Assembly (NCBI GenBank): GCA_030762935.1
Contig: CM060896.1
Coordinates: 17,475,527-17,539,526, forward strand
Reading direction: 5' to 3'
Length of the DNA stretch: 64,000 bases
Source: Hymenopus coronatus
Taxonomy: Eukaryota > Arthropoda > Insecta > Mantodea > Hymenopodidae
Positions 11,078 through 21,324 of the stretch are shown here, in pieces (within the stretch, counting starts at the first letter, position 1; each line of letters starts with the position of its first letter). Position numbers and translations under genes: made by a program. Below the pieces are notes generated by a model. It ran no database searches, was not told where the DNA came from, and saw nothing but the letters and a program-made list of their open reading frames with translations.

Positions 11078-11830
11078 GGCAGAATTGGTCTTATTATTTG
11101 CATCCTTGTAAGTAGAAGGGAAATAGGGTACACATTAGGCTAAAACGATAGTCAAATCTTGTAAAAGCTGGTCGCTAGGTGAAAAAATTGAGGTTCAGTT
11201 CCCTTTGCAGGTCTTGTTTAAGAAATGTTGATTAGATTAAAATGTATTAGTTAGTTTAAAATTGAAACCAATAACAATGAATGTCTTGAAAACGGTCAAC
11301 CCTACAAAAAAAACATTTATGTCATAAATTATGTGTTTTAATAAAATCTAAATTTTTTTGTTTATCTCTTATGATTTAACTGTTATGTAAAATTCTGCAA
11401 AACTCGATCAGAGTAAAGAGCTCTTCGGAATCTATTTCCAGAAAATTCAACATATACATTTTGCTTGTGATGTCAATATTTTTCATATACGTTATTTTAA
11501 TCAAAATCCATCAACAGCCATTTTTGAAAAATTAACATTTTCAAAACAAGTTCCATGGAAAGAGTATTTGGGGGTGGGGGGACTTTCTTGAAAATTGTGT
11601 CGCATCCTTGGAAGATACTAAACTTAAATACCCAGTTTGGCATTTAACTGACTTTCTGTTTTAAGCTATGCCATCCACAGATAGACACACACACAGACCT
11701 TTTTCTAAAAATGCTCAAAACATGCATTTCTGATGAAATCACAGTATCAAATTTTTAGGTGGAACTCAATACCTTCTCTATCCATTATGTATATTGTGCA
11801 TATGCGCTAGAGATAGTAATAGTAAGTGTT
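11078..11830 (+). repeat. Rep-A copy 1, F, 5'-truncated
   Basis: Enters the family at the GTAAGTAGAAGGGAAATA block and runs to the TTCTCTATCCATTATGTATA terminus. It includes TTTTTGTTTATCTCTTATG, GCATCCTTGGAAGATACTAA and the CA-rich internal site (ACACACACAGACC). Confidence 0.85.
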
Positions 11831-12162
11831 GTAGTGTCACAAAAATTGACTCACTAATTACATTCAATGTACTTTTGAAGTTAATATTCATTGCACACAT
11901 TCAATTAGAGAATGACAATACAGTATTGATATAACCGTAATATAAATTTACTGTAAGTAACAATGAGTAATGATAATCGCTATTCACATAGAAAAAAAAA
12001 CTCTTGATTTAAGACAATTAAGGCTATGCATCTGTGATATTTAAAAAATCCATAGCATATAACATGTTGAAATTTGTGCCAGGTCCACATACGATAATTG
12101 TAATATTTTGCCATATTTTCAAAATTTTAGCTTGTATGGTTACTAAAAAACTGTATTTAACT

Positions 12163-12299
12163 TTATCTACCACGTACAGAGTAGATAGAGAAGGTATTAC
12201 ATTTCACCCAAAAATTTGAGACCAAGATATTATTTAGCTTTGGGGTTCCCCAAATTAAAAACAGCATTTTTAGATAAGGGAAGGGAGAAAGGGGAGCAC

Positions 12300-12300
<1 letters not shown>
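12163..12300 (-). repeat. Rep-A copy 2, R, terminal part running into the GA/GT array
   Basis: Begins at the terminal block AGATAGAGAAGGTATTACAT, then CACCCAAAAATTTGAGACC and AGCATTTTTAGATAAGGG. In other R copies the next segment is the internal GT microsatellite; here that place is taken by GA repeats and the 1.5-kb GT array. A weak match to the next family block (GATAACACTAAAAACTAAA) follows the array at 13868. Confidence 0.75.

Positions 12301-12301
<1 letters not shown>

Positions 12302-12350
<49 letters not shown>
12302..12350. repeat. GA microsatellite
   Basis: About 23 GA units, one A-rich interruption near the end. It lies between Rep-A copy 2 and the GT array. Confidence 0.95.
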
Positions 12351-12354
<4 letters not shown>

Positions 12355-13578
12355 TGGTATGTGGTGTGGTGTGTATGTGGGAAGGGATGGTGTGGAGTGT
12401 GTTGTGTGTGTGTGTGGGGGGAGGGGGGTGTAGTGTGTATGGTGTATGTGGTGTGTGGGATGTGTGGTGTGTGTGTGGGATGTGCGTGGTGTGTGTGGGG
12501 TGTTTGTGTGGTGTGTGTGCGGTGTGTGGGATGTTCGTGGTGTGTGTGGGATGTGTGTGGTGTGTGTGTGGGATGTGTGTGTGGTATGTGTGTGGTGTGT
12601 GTGATGTGAGTGTGGTGTGTGTGTGTGGTGGTGTGTGTGGTGAGGTGTGTGGGATGTGTGTGGTGTGTGTGTGCATGGTGTGTGTGGGATGTGTGTGGGA
12701 TGTGTGTGTGGTGTGTGTGTGGGATGTGTGTGTGGTGTGTGTGTGGTGTGTGTGTGGGATGTGTGTGTGCATGGTGTGTGTGGTGTGTGTGTGGGATGTG
12801 TGTGTGGTGTGTGTGTGGGATGTGTGTGGTGTGTGTGTGGGATGTGTGTGTGTGTGTGTGTGTGGTGTGTGTGTGTGGTGTGGTGAGGTGTGTGTGGGAT
12901 GTGTGTGTGTGTGGGATGTGTGTGGTGTGTGTGGGATGTGTGTGGTGTGTGTGTGGGATGTGTGTGTGGTGTGTGTGTGGGATGTGTGTGGTGTGTGGGA
13001 TGTGTGTGGGATGTGTATGTGTGGTGTGGTGTGTGTGTGGGATGTTTGTGTGGTGTAGTGTGGTGTGGTGTGGTGTGGTGTGTGAGTGGGATGTGTGTGT
13101 GTGTGTGTGTGTGGGATGTGTGTGTGATGTGTGTGTGTGTGTGTGTGTGTGGTGTGGTGTAGTGTAGTGTGTGTGTGGTGTAGTGTAGTGTGGTGTGTGT
13201 GTGGGATGTGTGTGTGGTGTGTGTGTGTGGGATGTGTGTGTGGTGTGGTGTTTGTGGGATGTGTGATGTGTGTGTGTGTGTGTGATGTGTGTGGTGGTAT
13301 GTGTGTGTGGGATGTGTGTGTGGTGTGTGGGATGTGTGTGTGGTGTGTGGGATGTGTGTGTGGTGTGGTGTTTGTGGGATGTGTGAGTGGTGTGATGTGT
13401 GTGTGTGTGTGTGATGTGTGTGGTGGTATGTGTGTGTGGGATGTGTGTGTGGTGTGTGGGATGTGTGTGGGATGTGTATGTGTGGTGTGGTGTGTGTGTG
13501 GGATGTTTGTGTGGTGTAGTGTGGTGTGGTGTGGTGTGTGAGTGGGATGTGTGTGTGTGTGTGTGGGATGTGTGTGTG

Positions 13579-13610
<32 letters not shown>

Positions 13611-13842
13611 TGTGGTGTGGTGTAGTGTAGTGTGTGTGTGGTGTGGTGTAGTGTAGTGTAGTGTGTGTGGTGTGTGTGTGGGATGTGTGTGTGTGGTGTG
13701 TGTGTGTGGGATGTGTGTGTGGTGTGGTGTTTGTGGGATGTGTGTGGGATGTGTGAGTGGTGTGATGTGTGTGTGTGTGTGTGATGTGTGTGGTGGTATG
13801 TGTGTGTGGGATGTGTGTGTGGTGTGTGTGTGTGTGGGATGT
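12355..13842. repeat. GT-rich minisatellite array, about 1.5 kb
   Basis: Built from GTGTGTGGGATGTGTGTGTG-like units with GGTGTG, GTAGTGTG and TTTGTGGGATG variants. The + strand has almost no C. It contains a longer-range duplication: GATGTGTATGTGTGGTGTGG occurs near 13010 and 13471, and TGTTTGTGGGATGTGTG at about 13249, 13369 and 13728. Long His/Thr and Cys/Val reading frames across it are artefacts of low complexity. Confidence 0.95.
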
Positions 13843-13967
13843 GCATTTTTATAATGCTCTTTCTGAGATAACACTAAAAACTAAATCAAGGGTTTTATTG
13901 ATAAACATTTTTAAAATGAAAAATTTACTCTTTTCATGTTCGTTTCTAAAATGTTAAAAAAAATAAC

Positions 13968-14018
13968 AATTCTGTTGATGATGTAGGCAACATACGCCTT
14001 CGAAACATGTCCAGGTAA
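13968..14018 (+). ncRNA. Candidate minimal hammerhead ribozyme motif of Penelope-like type
   Basis: The parts occur in hammerhead order: CTG (13972-13974), TTGATGA (13975-13981), stem II AGGC/GCCT around AACATAC (13985-13999), GAAA (14002-14005), a short AC..GT stem III, GTC (14009-14011) and CAG (14012-14014) closing stem I. Minimal hammerheads of this kind are known in terminal repeats of Penelope-like retroelements. The core has T where CTGATGA is canonical, so activity is doubtful. A Penelope-like 3' end lies 230 bp away on the other strand. Confidence 0.45.
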
Positions 14019-14247
14019 TTAATTACTTAGTGAAGCAATTCAAGTGCAAATTCGACTCATTTTTCCAATGTGAAAAATAACAATATTTCTTTTTTTATAA
14101 AACAAGAGTGTGCCTAATTTCATGATGGGAGACATACAAACAATTAAAAGAATGAATTACCAAGCTGAATTGTACGCTACTGGCTGTCATTGGAGCATGT
14201 GAGAGTGTCTTCTCACTGTATAGATGCATGAGTGCTACAGTATGAGG

Positions 14248-14365
14248 TATTAATTTGTTCAGTTGGTTTTTTAGCACTACGTCACTTACATTTATATTAT
14301 GAGGGACTAGTTTCGAAAGCCTATGCTTCCATTTTCAACCTCACGTGTCCCACTGTCATTGCTTG
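14248..14365 (-). mobile_element. Penelope-like 3' terminal fragment
   Basis: The reverse complement matches 26105-26215 closely: GTGAGGTTGAAA, GGAAGCATAGGCTTTCGAAA, CTAGTCCCTCATAATA, GTAAGTGACGTAGTG, AAAAAACCAAC. At 26 kb this sequence is the end of a GIY-YIG-encoding Penelope-like remnant. Only the last ~115 bp are present here. The GGAAGC/GCTTTC hairpin before GAAACTAGTC is a hammerhead-like remnant. Confidence 0.7.
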
Positions 14366-14390
14366 TGTTCTCTACCAGCAAAGACAGACC

Positions 14391-14520
14391 CGTGAGGTAT
14401 TGCATTCCTCAAAAATTTATTTTGAAATTTTTCTGCAAATACACGTTTTAGGGTCCTCTTATCCAAAACAAAAAGTACTTTTAGAAAACGTTCTGTGTGT
14501 GTCTGTGAAACAGAAACTCA
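14391..14520 (-). repeat. Rep-A copy 3, R, terminal fragment
   Basis: Reads GAGGTATTGCATTCCTCAAA through CACGTTTTAGGGTCCTCTTA and GTCTGTGTGTGTCTGTGAA-like sequence to AACTCAAAAA. It then switches directly into the 5' end of F copy 4, so the two are head-to-head here. Confidence 0.8.
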
Positions 14521-15372
14521 AAAATCTGATGTGTACCGTTCACATGACTTTCTCTACATCTCTGCAACAAATTATTCTTAAAAAGCTTATACCTCTATTT
14601 ACTTCATGCTAATCAGAAAAAAAATAGCAGAAATAATCTTATTACTTGCTTCCTTGTAAGTAGAAGCGAAACAAGGGAGTACTATAGGTTAAAGTGATAG
14701 TCAAAAGCTGGTTGCTATGCCACTGAAGTTCCTTTGTTTGTATGGACAGCAGTTGAAAAATTCCTTTATGAGAAAAGTACAAGTTTTTCATAGCAGAAAC
14801 CAAAATCAAGGAATGTCTCAAAAACAATGAGCTCCAAGAAAAAAATGTATATAGCATAAATTGTGTGATTTAACGTGCTCTACATTTTTTGTGTAAAAAG
14901 TCTTTGTCTATCTCTTACGGTTTAGCAGTTATTCAAAATTCCGTAAAATTCATCCAGAATAAACTACTCTTCAGAAGCTATTCCCAGAAAATTCAAGATA
15001 TACATTTTATTTGTCAGGTAAATGTCTTTAGTATACAATATTTTAATCAAAATCGTTTGAGCCATTTTTGAGAAAATCAAAATTTTCGAAAAAAGTTCCA
15101 TGTAAAGGGTAGTTGGGGATGGGGGGATTTTTCTCAAAATCTTTGTGTCGCATCCTTGGAAGATACTAAACTAAATACCAAGTTTGGTATTTTACAGACT
15201 TTTCGTTTTTGAGTTATCGTGTTCACAGACACACAGACCTTTTTTGTGAAAATGTTTTTTTTGGATATTGGGGACCCTAAAACATATATTTCCGTTGGTA
15301 TCGAATTTTTGGGTGGAGTGCAATACCTTCTCTGTACACTATGTATATAGTAAGTGTAGAGAAAGTAAAAAT
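14521..15372 (+). repeat. Rep-A copy 4, F, near full length
   Basis: From ATCTGATGTGTACCGTTCAC through TATCTCTTACGGTTTAGCAG, CCCAGAAAATTCAAGATATA and GCATCCTTGGAAGATACTAA to GTGTAGAGAAAGTAAAAATG. It is followed without a gap by R copy 5, making a long hairpin-forming pair. Confidence 0.9.
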
Positions 15373-16075
15373 GAAAAGTCAGTTAAATACCAAATATTAT
15401 TTTTAAGTTCAACATCTTTCAAGGATGTGACCCAAAGATTTTCAGGAAAATCCCCTCATCCCAAACTATCCTTTACAAGGAAAAATTATGAAAGCTTGAT
15501 TTTCTCAAAAACCGCTATAACAATTTTAATTAAACTGCCATATATTAAAGATATTTACATGAGAAATAAAATGTATATCTTGAATTTTCTAGCTATAGTC
15601 TTTAAAGTCCTCTTCATTTTAGATGACTTTTGCATAATCAGTACAACTGCAAGAGGAAGAAAAAAACTTGCTGCACAAAAAATGTAGATTTAAAATACAC
15701 AATTTATATATAAATATTTTTTGTGGAGTTAACCATTTTCAAGATATTCCTTGTTATTGGTTACAATTTTAGAATAGTAAACTTTGCTCAAAAAGGATTT
15801 TGTGATTCCTGTTTCTTTCATTTTACTCCTGGCCAGAGAACTAAATTTCAATCACATAGCAACCAGCTTTTAAAAGATTTCACTATAACTTTGGCCTAAT
15901 GGATTCCTTTATTTCCCTTCTATTTATAAGGAACTACATAATAAAACCATTTCTGCTAACGCTCATCTTGGTTAGAATAATGTCAATAAATGATTGATCT
16001 TTTTTAAGAAGTTTATTTACAGAACAGGTAGAAGAAGTCATATGAATGAAGCTCATCAGATTTTTCAGAATTATA
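15373..16075 (-). repeat. Rep-A copy 5, R, lacking its terminal ~150 bp
   Basis: Starts at AAAAGTCAGTTAAATACCAA and runs to ATGAAGCTCATCAGATTTTT. It is the inverted partner of copy 4. A 139-codon frame (15268-15687, + strand) crosses the junction; related frames open in copies near 23.5-24.0 and 61.9 kb. Confidence 0.9.
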
Positions 16076-16470
16076 ATAAAAGAAGTAAAAACTATAACAA
16101 AGCTTTTTTTTATTAATAATTGCAATGTAATAGGTAGTGAATATGTTCCACCAAAATGTGAATATATAGCCTGAAAGTATGTTTTCTATGCTTTAAAATA
16201 AAATTTGTCTCAACTTCATACAACGGATATGTTGTACGAATTGAGCATAAACAAATAAGATATGTAAAATGTAAAAAATGTTTAAAAAATTGGTCAAAAC
16301 AATTTTTTTTTTTTAATTTATTTATAAAAGCACACAGAAAGTTACAAAAAATTTTAAGAAACTAAGATCAGAAGTGTCTGGTTTGATGTGGAATGACTCA
16401 GATGCCATTGCATTTAAGGATAGCTTTTAGGTAGAGACCATTTAGGGAACCACAAAGGAAGAGGACAAAC
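16076..16470. other. Unassigned SKIC3 intron sequence
   Basis: AT-rich with homopolymer runs. It holds the exon 2 splice donor (minus strand GTTTGTCCTC, 16461-16470). No other feature seen. Confidence 0.5.
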
Positions 16471-16697
16471 CTTTCAAGACTGAGCAAGTTCTTGTATACC
16501 AATGGTAGTTCCGGTGACTCTGGTTCTTCTTTTTCATAATATGATCCTAAGCCCTGCCATGCTGTTATCTGATGTGGTGCAACCTCAATGGCCTTTTTGA
16601 AAGCCTTAGGGGCTTGGTCTTTCTGATCTGATTCTTGCAGAGATGCTCCAAAGAATACTAATGCAGAATAATTGTTCCTGTCGCTTTTTAGAACCAG
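16471..16697 (-). CDS. SKIC3: SKIC3/TTC37-like, coding exon 2 (TPR)
   Basis: Minus-strand exon of 227 bp with acceptor GTTCTATTTCAG and donor GTTTGT. It begins in phase 0 at LVLKSDRNNYSALVFFGASL and ends two bases into a Ser codon completed by exon 3. The segment KAFKKAIEVAPHQITAWQGL, then a YEK-containing stretch and LVYKNLLSLE, is a TPR. It lines up with the first TPR of vertebrate TTC37 (NNY(N/S)A.VF.G, A..A.KKA.E..P....AWQGL...YEK). The SKIC3 scaffold binds the SKI2 helicase and SKI8 and threads RNA to the exosome. Together with exons 1 and 3 this gives about 170 N-terminal residues of a protein that is usually over 1,500 long. Confidence 0.88.
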
Positions 16698-17434
16698 CTG
16701 AAATAGAACATACAAGAGATTATAGCACTGTGACTTTCAATTTTTATTGAATATCTTGTAGGGTTTTGAAAGGCACTTTAGAGAACATGAAATCAAGATT
16801 ATTATTACTGTTTTATTTACATTTCAACATTTTCGAAATAAGAGTTTAGTAATGCATTCTTGACCACAAACAATTGAGATGAAATGTATTGTTTCTGACT
16901 GGTTCCATAATTTCCAGGAAAAACATATATAAGGTTGAAGTTTCATTATAGCAAAGCAGGTTAGCGGGCCCGTTCTGTGTTTCAACACACATTAAAATGT
17001 ATTCTAAGATTCTTGAAAAAATCAAGATTCAGGAAAGAAAAAATAAAATGTCATACCAAAGGTATTAAGCACATTATTCTTTAGATTTCTGCAAAGCCTG
17101 CATAGTGTGGAGTACAATGAATACTATAAAATAATGTGTAAATAATAAACTTAGCAATTATTGCATTTAATTGTATAATAATCATGCATAGTAAAATAAT
17201 TCCACATTTAGCACATTGCCAGTTTCTATTAATAATCTGTCATTACTATAATGTTGCAGTGAGAGTTAACACTTCTGTGCAGAGTACATTGGGTTCTAGC
17301 AATAAAAACTGAAAGAACTACATTAAAATTACTGTTAATATAATAAAAACACTAACTTTCACACACAGTACTAGTTTGATAGACCCACTAAAAGCCCAAA
17401 GGTATGATGTCATACAGTGTTTTGCAAGGTTTTT
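16698..17434. other. Unassigned SKIC3 intron sequence
   Basis: AT-rich, no features recognised. Penelope-like coding homology becomes visible at about 17435. Confidence 0.45.
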
Positions 17435-17591
17435 TCCTTACGTGGTGTTGTAGTGGCCTCTCTGCTATCACCAGTATTGCCAATTTCTACATGGAATTTC
17501 TGGAGCATGAAATAGTTGATATGAGGGGAGTTCAATAAGTCCTTAGAAAATGCAAGAAATTACACTCGTAGCATCAAAAAAAGTTTGTATT

Positions 17592-18219
17592 TATTATCAG
17601 TGAGAAATTATCGTGTGTTTGACATTCTGCTGATACATGGCCCATCTCGGTACGCTGTTGCGCTATTTACTCGCTGTCCGTCTGCAGCGAGACACATTCC
17701 ACTGCTTCCTCTAAAATGCCTTCTCTCCATGCATACCTCTCATATGTTGAACTATTTTCCCTATTTCTCACTAGTTACATCTATTCCTTTCCACATTGGG
17801 TCCTGCATTTCACTAAACGGAAAAGTTTTAATACTTCGGCTAAAGTAACCCAACTTATATATCACGGATGTAAGACATTTTCAAATCACAGTGTCACTTT
17901 TGGTATTTCTAGGATGAGAACAAGAGCAATGTCCACGATATATATAAGGTAGTAACGATTATAAATGTAAATCCTTATGGAATCACTATGTGTAACACAA
18001 CCAAACTTTTCACAGAATGCAATCAAACAATTGATCAGTCATGCATGAGAACGCGTGCGTAAATTTCCACTGAACCACGTAGGTGCTGCAACACCGATGA
18101 AGTCACGTCTCTGGCGGTTATGTATTCTTACACTATGATTGGCCAGCAACCTGATGAGCCCCCGCCAGCAGACGACACCCCACAGGTGTCAATCACAAGG
18201 AAATTTCTCACTGATAATA
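17592..18219. mobile_element. MITE-like insert with 18-bp TIRs, nested in the mariner
   Basis: The ends are perfect inverted repeats: TATTATCAGTGAGAAATT at 17592 and its complement ending at 18219. The interior is more GC-rich than its surroundings and has no recognisable transposase. A clear target duplication is not visible, so the superfamily is open. Confidence 0.7.
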
Positions 18220-18339
18220 GTAACTGCTGTGTCTTACTAGATGGCAGTTAAAGTTTCAACTATATCTATTGCATGGTTTCATTGCCAAGTGATTTAATCA
18301 ACAATCATGTGCTTCTTTAGAAAGCAAGAAAAAAAAAAT

Positions 18340-19345
18340 TTTTTTTTGAATGGTGATTAAAAACTTCTATTTAAAAAGCTTAACACCAAAAGAGACAAAA
18401 TTTGGATGAAATTCATGGCACGTCTGTTCCTGTGTTTGCAGCAATTTACAATTGGATAAATGAATTTAAACATGGACGTACATAAATGATGAACATCGTT
18501 CCGGACGTCCAGTAGAAGTGGCTTGACAAAATCCAGGATATGGTTTTGAGTGATTGACAAATCAATATCTGAGAAATAATAGAAGCCACAGGCATATCAC
18601 AAGGTATAGTGTTCTCAATTTTGCACCAAAAATTAGGACTGACAAAGGTCTCGCAAGATGGGTACCGCATTTGCTCTCAATGGAGAATAAACACAATTGT
18701 AAGTTTGATTCTGAAGTTGGTTTGGCACTTTTCCCTTGCAGTCCTGATGAGTTTCTGTGTCAATACATAACTGTGCATGAAACAAGGATACATATTACAC
18801 TCCAGTACAGTTGAAACAGCAGGTTTTTAAAGGCAAACCAGCTCCAAAGAAGGCAAAGGTGGCAAAATATGTAAACCAGGTGATGGCTTCAGTTTTTTGG
18901 GATACACACAGAATCATCTACATTGATTACTTGCAGGAAGGAAGAATGATAAATGGAGAGTATTATGCATCATTATTGTACTGATTGAATGGAAAAATCA
19001 AGAAAAAATGCCCTCATCTTCCATCAAGACAATGCAAGGGTGCACAACTGTACAGTTTTGGTGGCAAAAATTGTAGAATTAAGGTTTGAACTATTACAAC
19101 ATCCATTGTATTCACCAGATTTGGCCCCCAGTGAATTTTTTTATTTCCAAAACTTGAAAAAGTGGCTCGGCAGAAAACGATTCATGTCTAATGAAGAGGT
19201 CATCTCCCAAACAGATGTCTATTTTGAGGACCTTCCAAAATCCTACTTTATGGAAGGCTTAAAACAGAGAAACGCTGGGAAAAGTATATCAAGCTAAAAG
19301 GAAATTATATTGAAAAAAACAATTGTTTTTCTATCTTTTCCTAAG
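18340..19345 (+). pseudogene. Mariner transposase pseudogene
   Basis: Recognisable in shifting frames: FKHGRT, ERSGRP-like (HRSGRPVE near 18495) and ARWVPHLLSMENK near 18655 (the WVPHEL-type motif). VTVDETW-like is decayed to ITVHETRIH near 18770. FHQDNARVHNC near 19020 holds the second catalytic Asp. YSPDLAPSEFFYFQNLKKWL near 19110 has Glu where mariner normally has the third Asp. The end reads YIKLKGNYIE. Stops and frameshifts are frequent upstream; the last 100 codons remain open (18989-19297). Confidence 0.88.
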
Positions 19346-20430
19346 GACTTACTGAATGCCCCTAGTACAGCTGCTCCACTGAAACTTAAGACATTTTTTT
19401 CAGTTCTATATCTGACATGGAGTCTCACAAATAAAGTTCACTATAAAAAAGGATGGCCCACTGCCTTTCTTTGGCATACTTAAGTCCAGAAGAGGAGGTG
19501 GAACTTTTTAATCATTACATCTACCACAAACCTACAGATACCAATATGTACATCATAGCAAACAGTTTCCACCATAAAGCTCAATAAATGACCATTCATA
19601 AATTGGCATACAGAGTAGGTCCTGAATAATATTCATGAAATCAAAGATGACAATAAGGAAAATATATGGCACACATAATATAATAAATAATCTTAAGAGA
19701 TCAAATTCTCATTATCTTATACTTCCTTTATTATATTTTAAATTCCTTAATTATTAAAACTTGGTGCTAACACTCCAACAGAATGGATATTCAGTCAAGG
19801 ATATTTCAGCTGATTTGAAAAAATCCAGACAGACAAAAAAGGAGCTCCAGTACAACAGAAACATAAGCCACCACAATGGCATGCAAATCATTAGTGATAA
19901 TTTTTCAGAAAAGATAAATATGGCATCAAAAGCGAACATCAAACCTTTTTGCAGGCCACTACGTAAAATATAATTTGGCCAGGGCAATAAGAATTTAGCT
20001 TCAAGATACCTGGTGTCTACAAAAATCCTTGTGAATGTGGTGTAGTGTACATTTGCCAAACAGGATGCACTGCCACAAGCTTTATTGAACACCATCAGGC
20101 TTATGCAACCCATAAAATCTGGATTAGCTGAACACAGTGACTAAGTCAACACCCAGAAAACATGATTCAAACATAAGCTGAAAGAATATATTATTAATAA
20201 GTTTCTATATAATTTAGATGAATTGTAAATACATTGTAAGCAGTACATTGTATGTACAACAGATTTACAGTATTGATAAAGACCACAGGACCAATTTCAG
20301 AAACACCAAGATAGTGTTGAAAAGTTTGAGCTACTGGGAAAGAAGAGTAAAAGAACTTTTAGCCATCTCAACTAACATACCTATTAACCACAACTAAGTC
20401 TGGCATGGGCACTAATGATAAAAAGGCTTA

Positions 20431-21324
20431 CCCTAGTTGTCAATCAGACATCTTCCAAAATTTTAAAAAAAGTTTACAGATTTTTACCAAGTCTATGCTC
20501 ATATTTGAGTATAAAAATAAATAATTTCCTATCAGTATGTACCCATAACATAGCCACATTACATTCAAATTGCTTCACGGCTAAGAAAATCATACAAACC
20601 AACCAGATAAATTTTCATTATGGAACTATAAATAAGGAGATCTGGACTTCAGTTTTCATCAATTTAGCCTTTGAAATGTTGATTTCTAAATATATATATT
20701 ATCCTTGTTAAAAACTAGAAAAACTTTTAGAGTTATTAATTCTGCCAGGAGAGCTTCAGATCTTACCTTAAATCCAAATATTACTTTCAGAAAACTTATA
20801 ATGTAGAACTGAATCCTTGAAATTGGAAAAAAATATATACTCTACGCAGAAATAAGAGTTAACTCACAGTGCTAATATTCAAATAATTAACTCTTTTTAG
20901 AATGCATTATTTTATTAAGGGACATATCATGGCATCCTATTAGGCTGTAAGAGTTGGCTGAGGCGAAGCAAAAAAAAAAAACACAATTACATAATTTTTT
21001 TCTTTAATTTACCTTGTCATTCATAGTTCCTATTTCAAAAAACAAAGTAGGTAAATATTGAAATATCAACATATGTATGTCTGCTCCTCACAATATTTTA
21101 TTTTCTTTTTGAAGGAAAATTATCAATGTACTAATAATTATTTTTAAATAGATGTACTATACTGTTACAAGTGAGAATATGAAGATACAGGCAAAGATTT
21201 GAGAAACAATTGTCCTTTTCATAAAAATAAATGAGGTGTGCTTAAAAGTCAACTAAGTTAATTCATTTTATTATATCTTCACTTTAGTAGCTTCACAATA
21301 TTATACATTTTCTTAGAATGGCAT
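20431..21324. other. Unassigned AT-rich intron sequence
   Basis: No gene or element signature seen. Confidence 0.4.

Larger units (their letters stand above)
17522..19365 (+). mobile_element. Mariner element inserted in the Penelope-like RT, itself split by a MITE
   Basis: The left end TGAGGGGAGTTCAATAAGTC and the reverse complement of the right end, CTAGGGGCATTCAGTAAGTC, are TIRs continuing through CTTAG. TA flanks at 17520-17521 and 19366-19367 are the mariner target duplication. The two sides rejoin the host Penelope RT frame, which confirms the borders. The 1.84-kb length exceeds a usual mariner (about 1.3 kb) because of the 628-bp MITE at 17592-18219. Confidence 0.88.
17435..20430 (+). 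pseudogene. Penelope-like retroelement remnant (RT plus GIY-YIG), split by a mariner
   Basis: Before the mariner, 17440-17519 encodes a reverse-transcriptase block with a frameshift: SLLSPV in one frame, then ANFYMEFLEHE in the next (Penelope RT has GSPLSP...ANF). After the mariner, 19367-19560 continues with TAAPLKLKTFF (the region just before the catalytic YVDD), DGPLPFFGIL and YHKPTDTNMYIIANS. Then come NGYSVKDI near 19785 and the GIY-YIG endonuclease start GVYKNPCECGVVYICQTG near 20015. SYWERRVKELLAI near 20330 is the C-terminal part. The YVDD catalytic block itself has decayed. Penelope-like elements prime reverse transcription from nicks made by the GIY-YIG domain. Many stops; not functional. 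Confidence 0.8.

Noticed and set aside
12230..13874. Two ~535-codon His/Thr/Pro-rich frames on the minus strand and several Cys/Val/Gly frames on the plus strand
   Set aside because: They are translations of the GT-rich array, with no start context, domain or codon structure; low complexity keeps them open.
19754..20113. 119-codon minus-strand frame
   Set aside because: It is antisense to the Penelope-like GIY-YIG coding remnant on the plus strand, which carries the recognisable motifs.
20270..20330. Possible third hammerhead motif (GATAAAGACCACAGGACC with CAGAAACACC)
   Set aside because: It lies within the Penelope-like coding remnant and lacks a stem II and a GTC in the right place.
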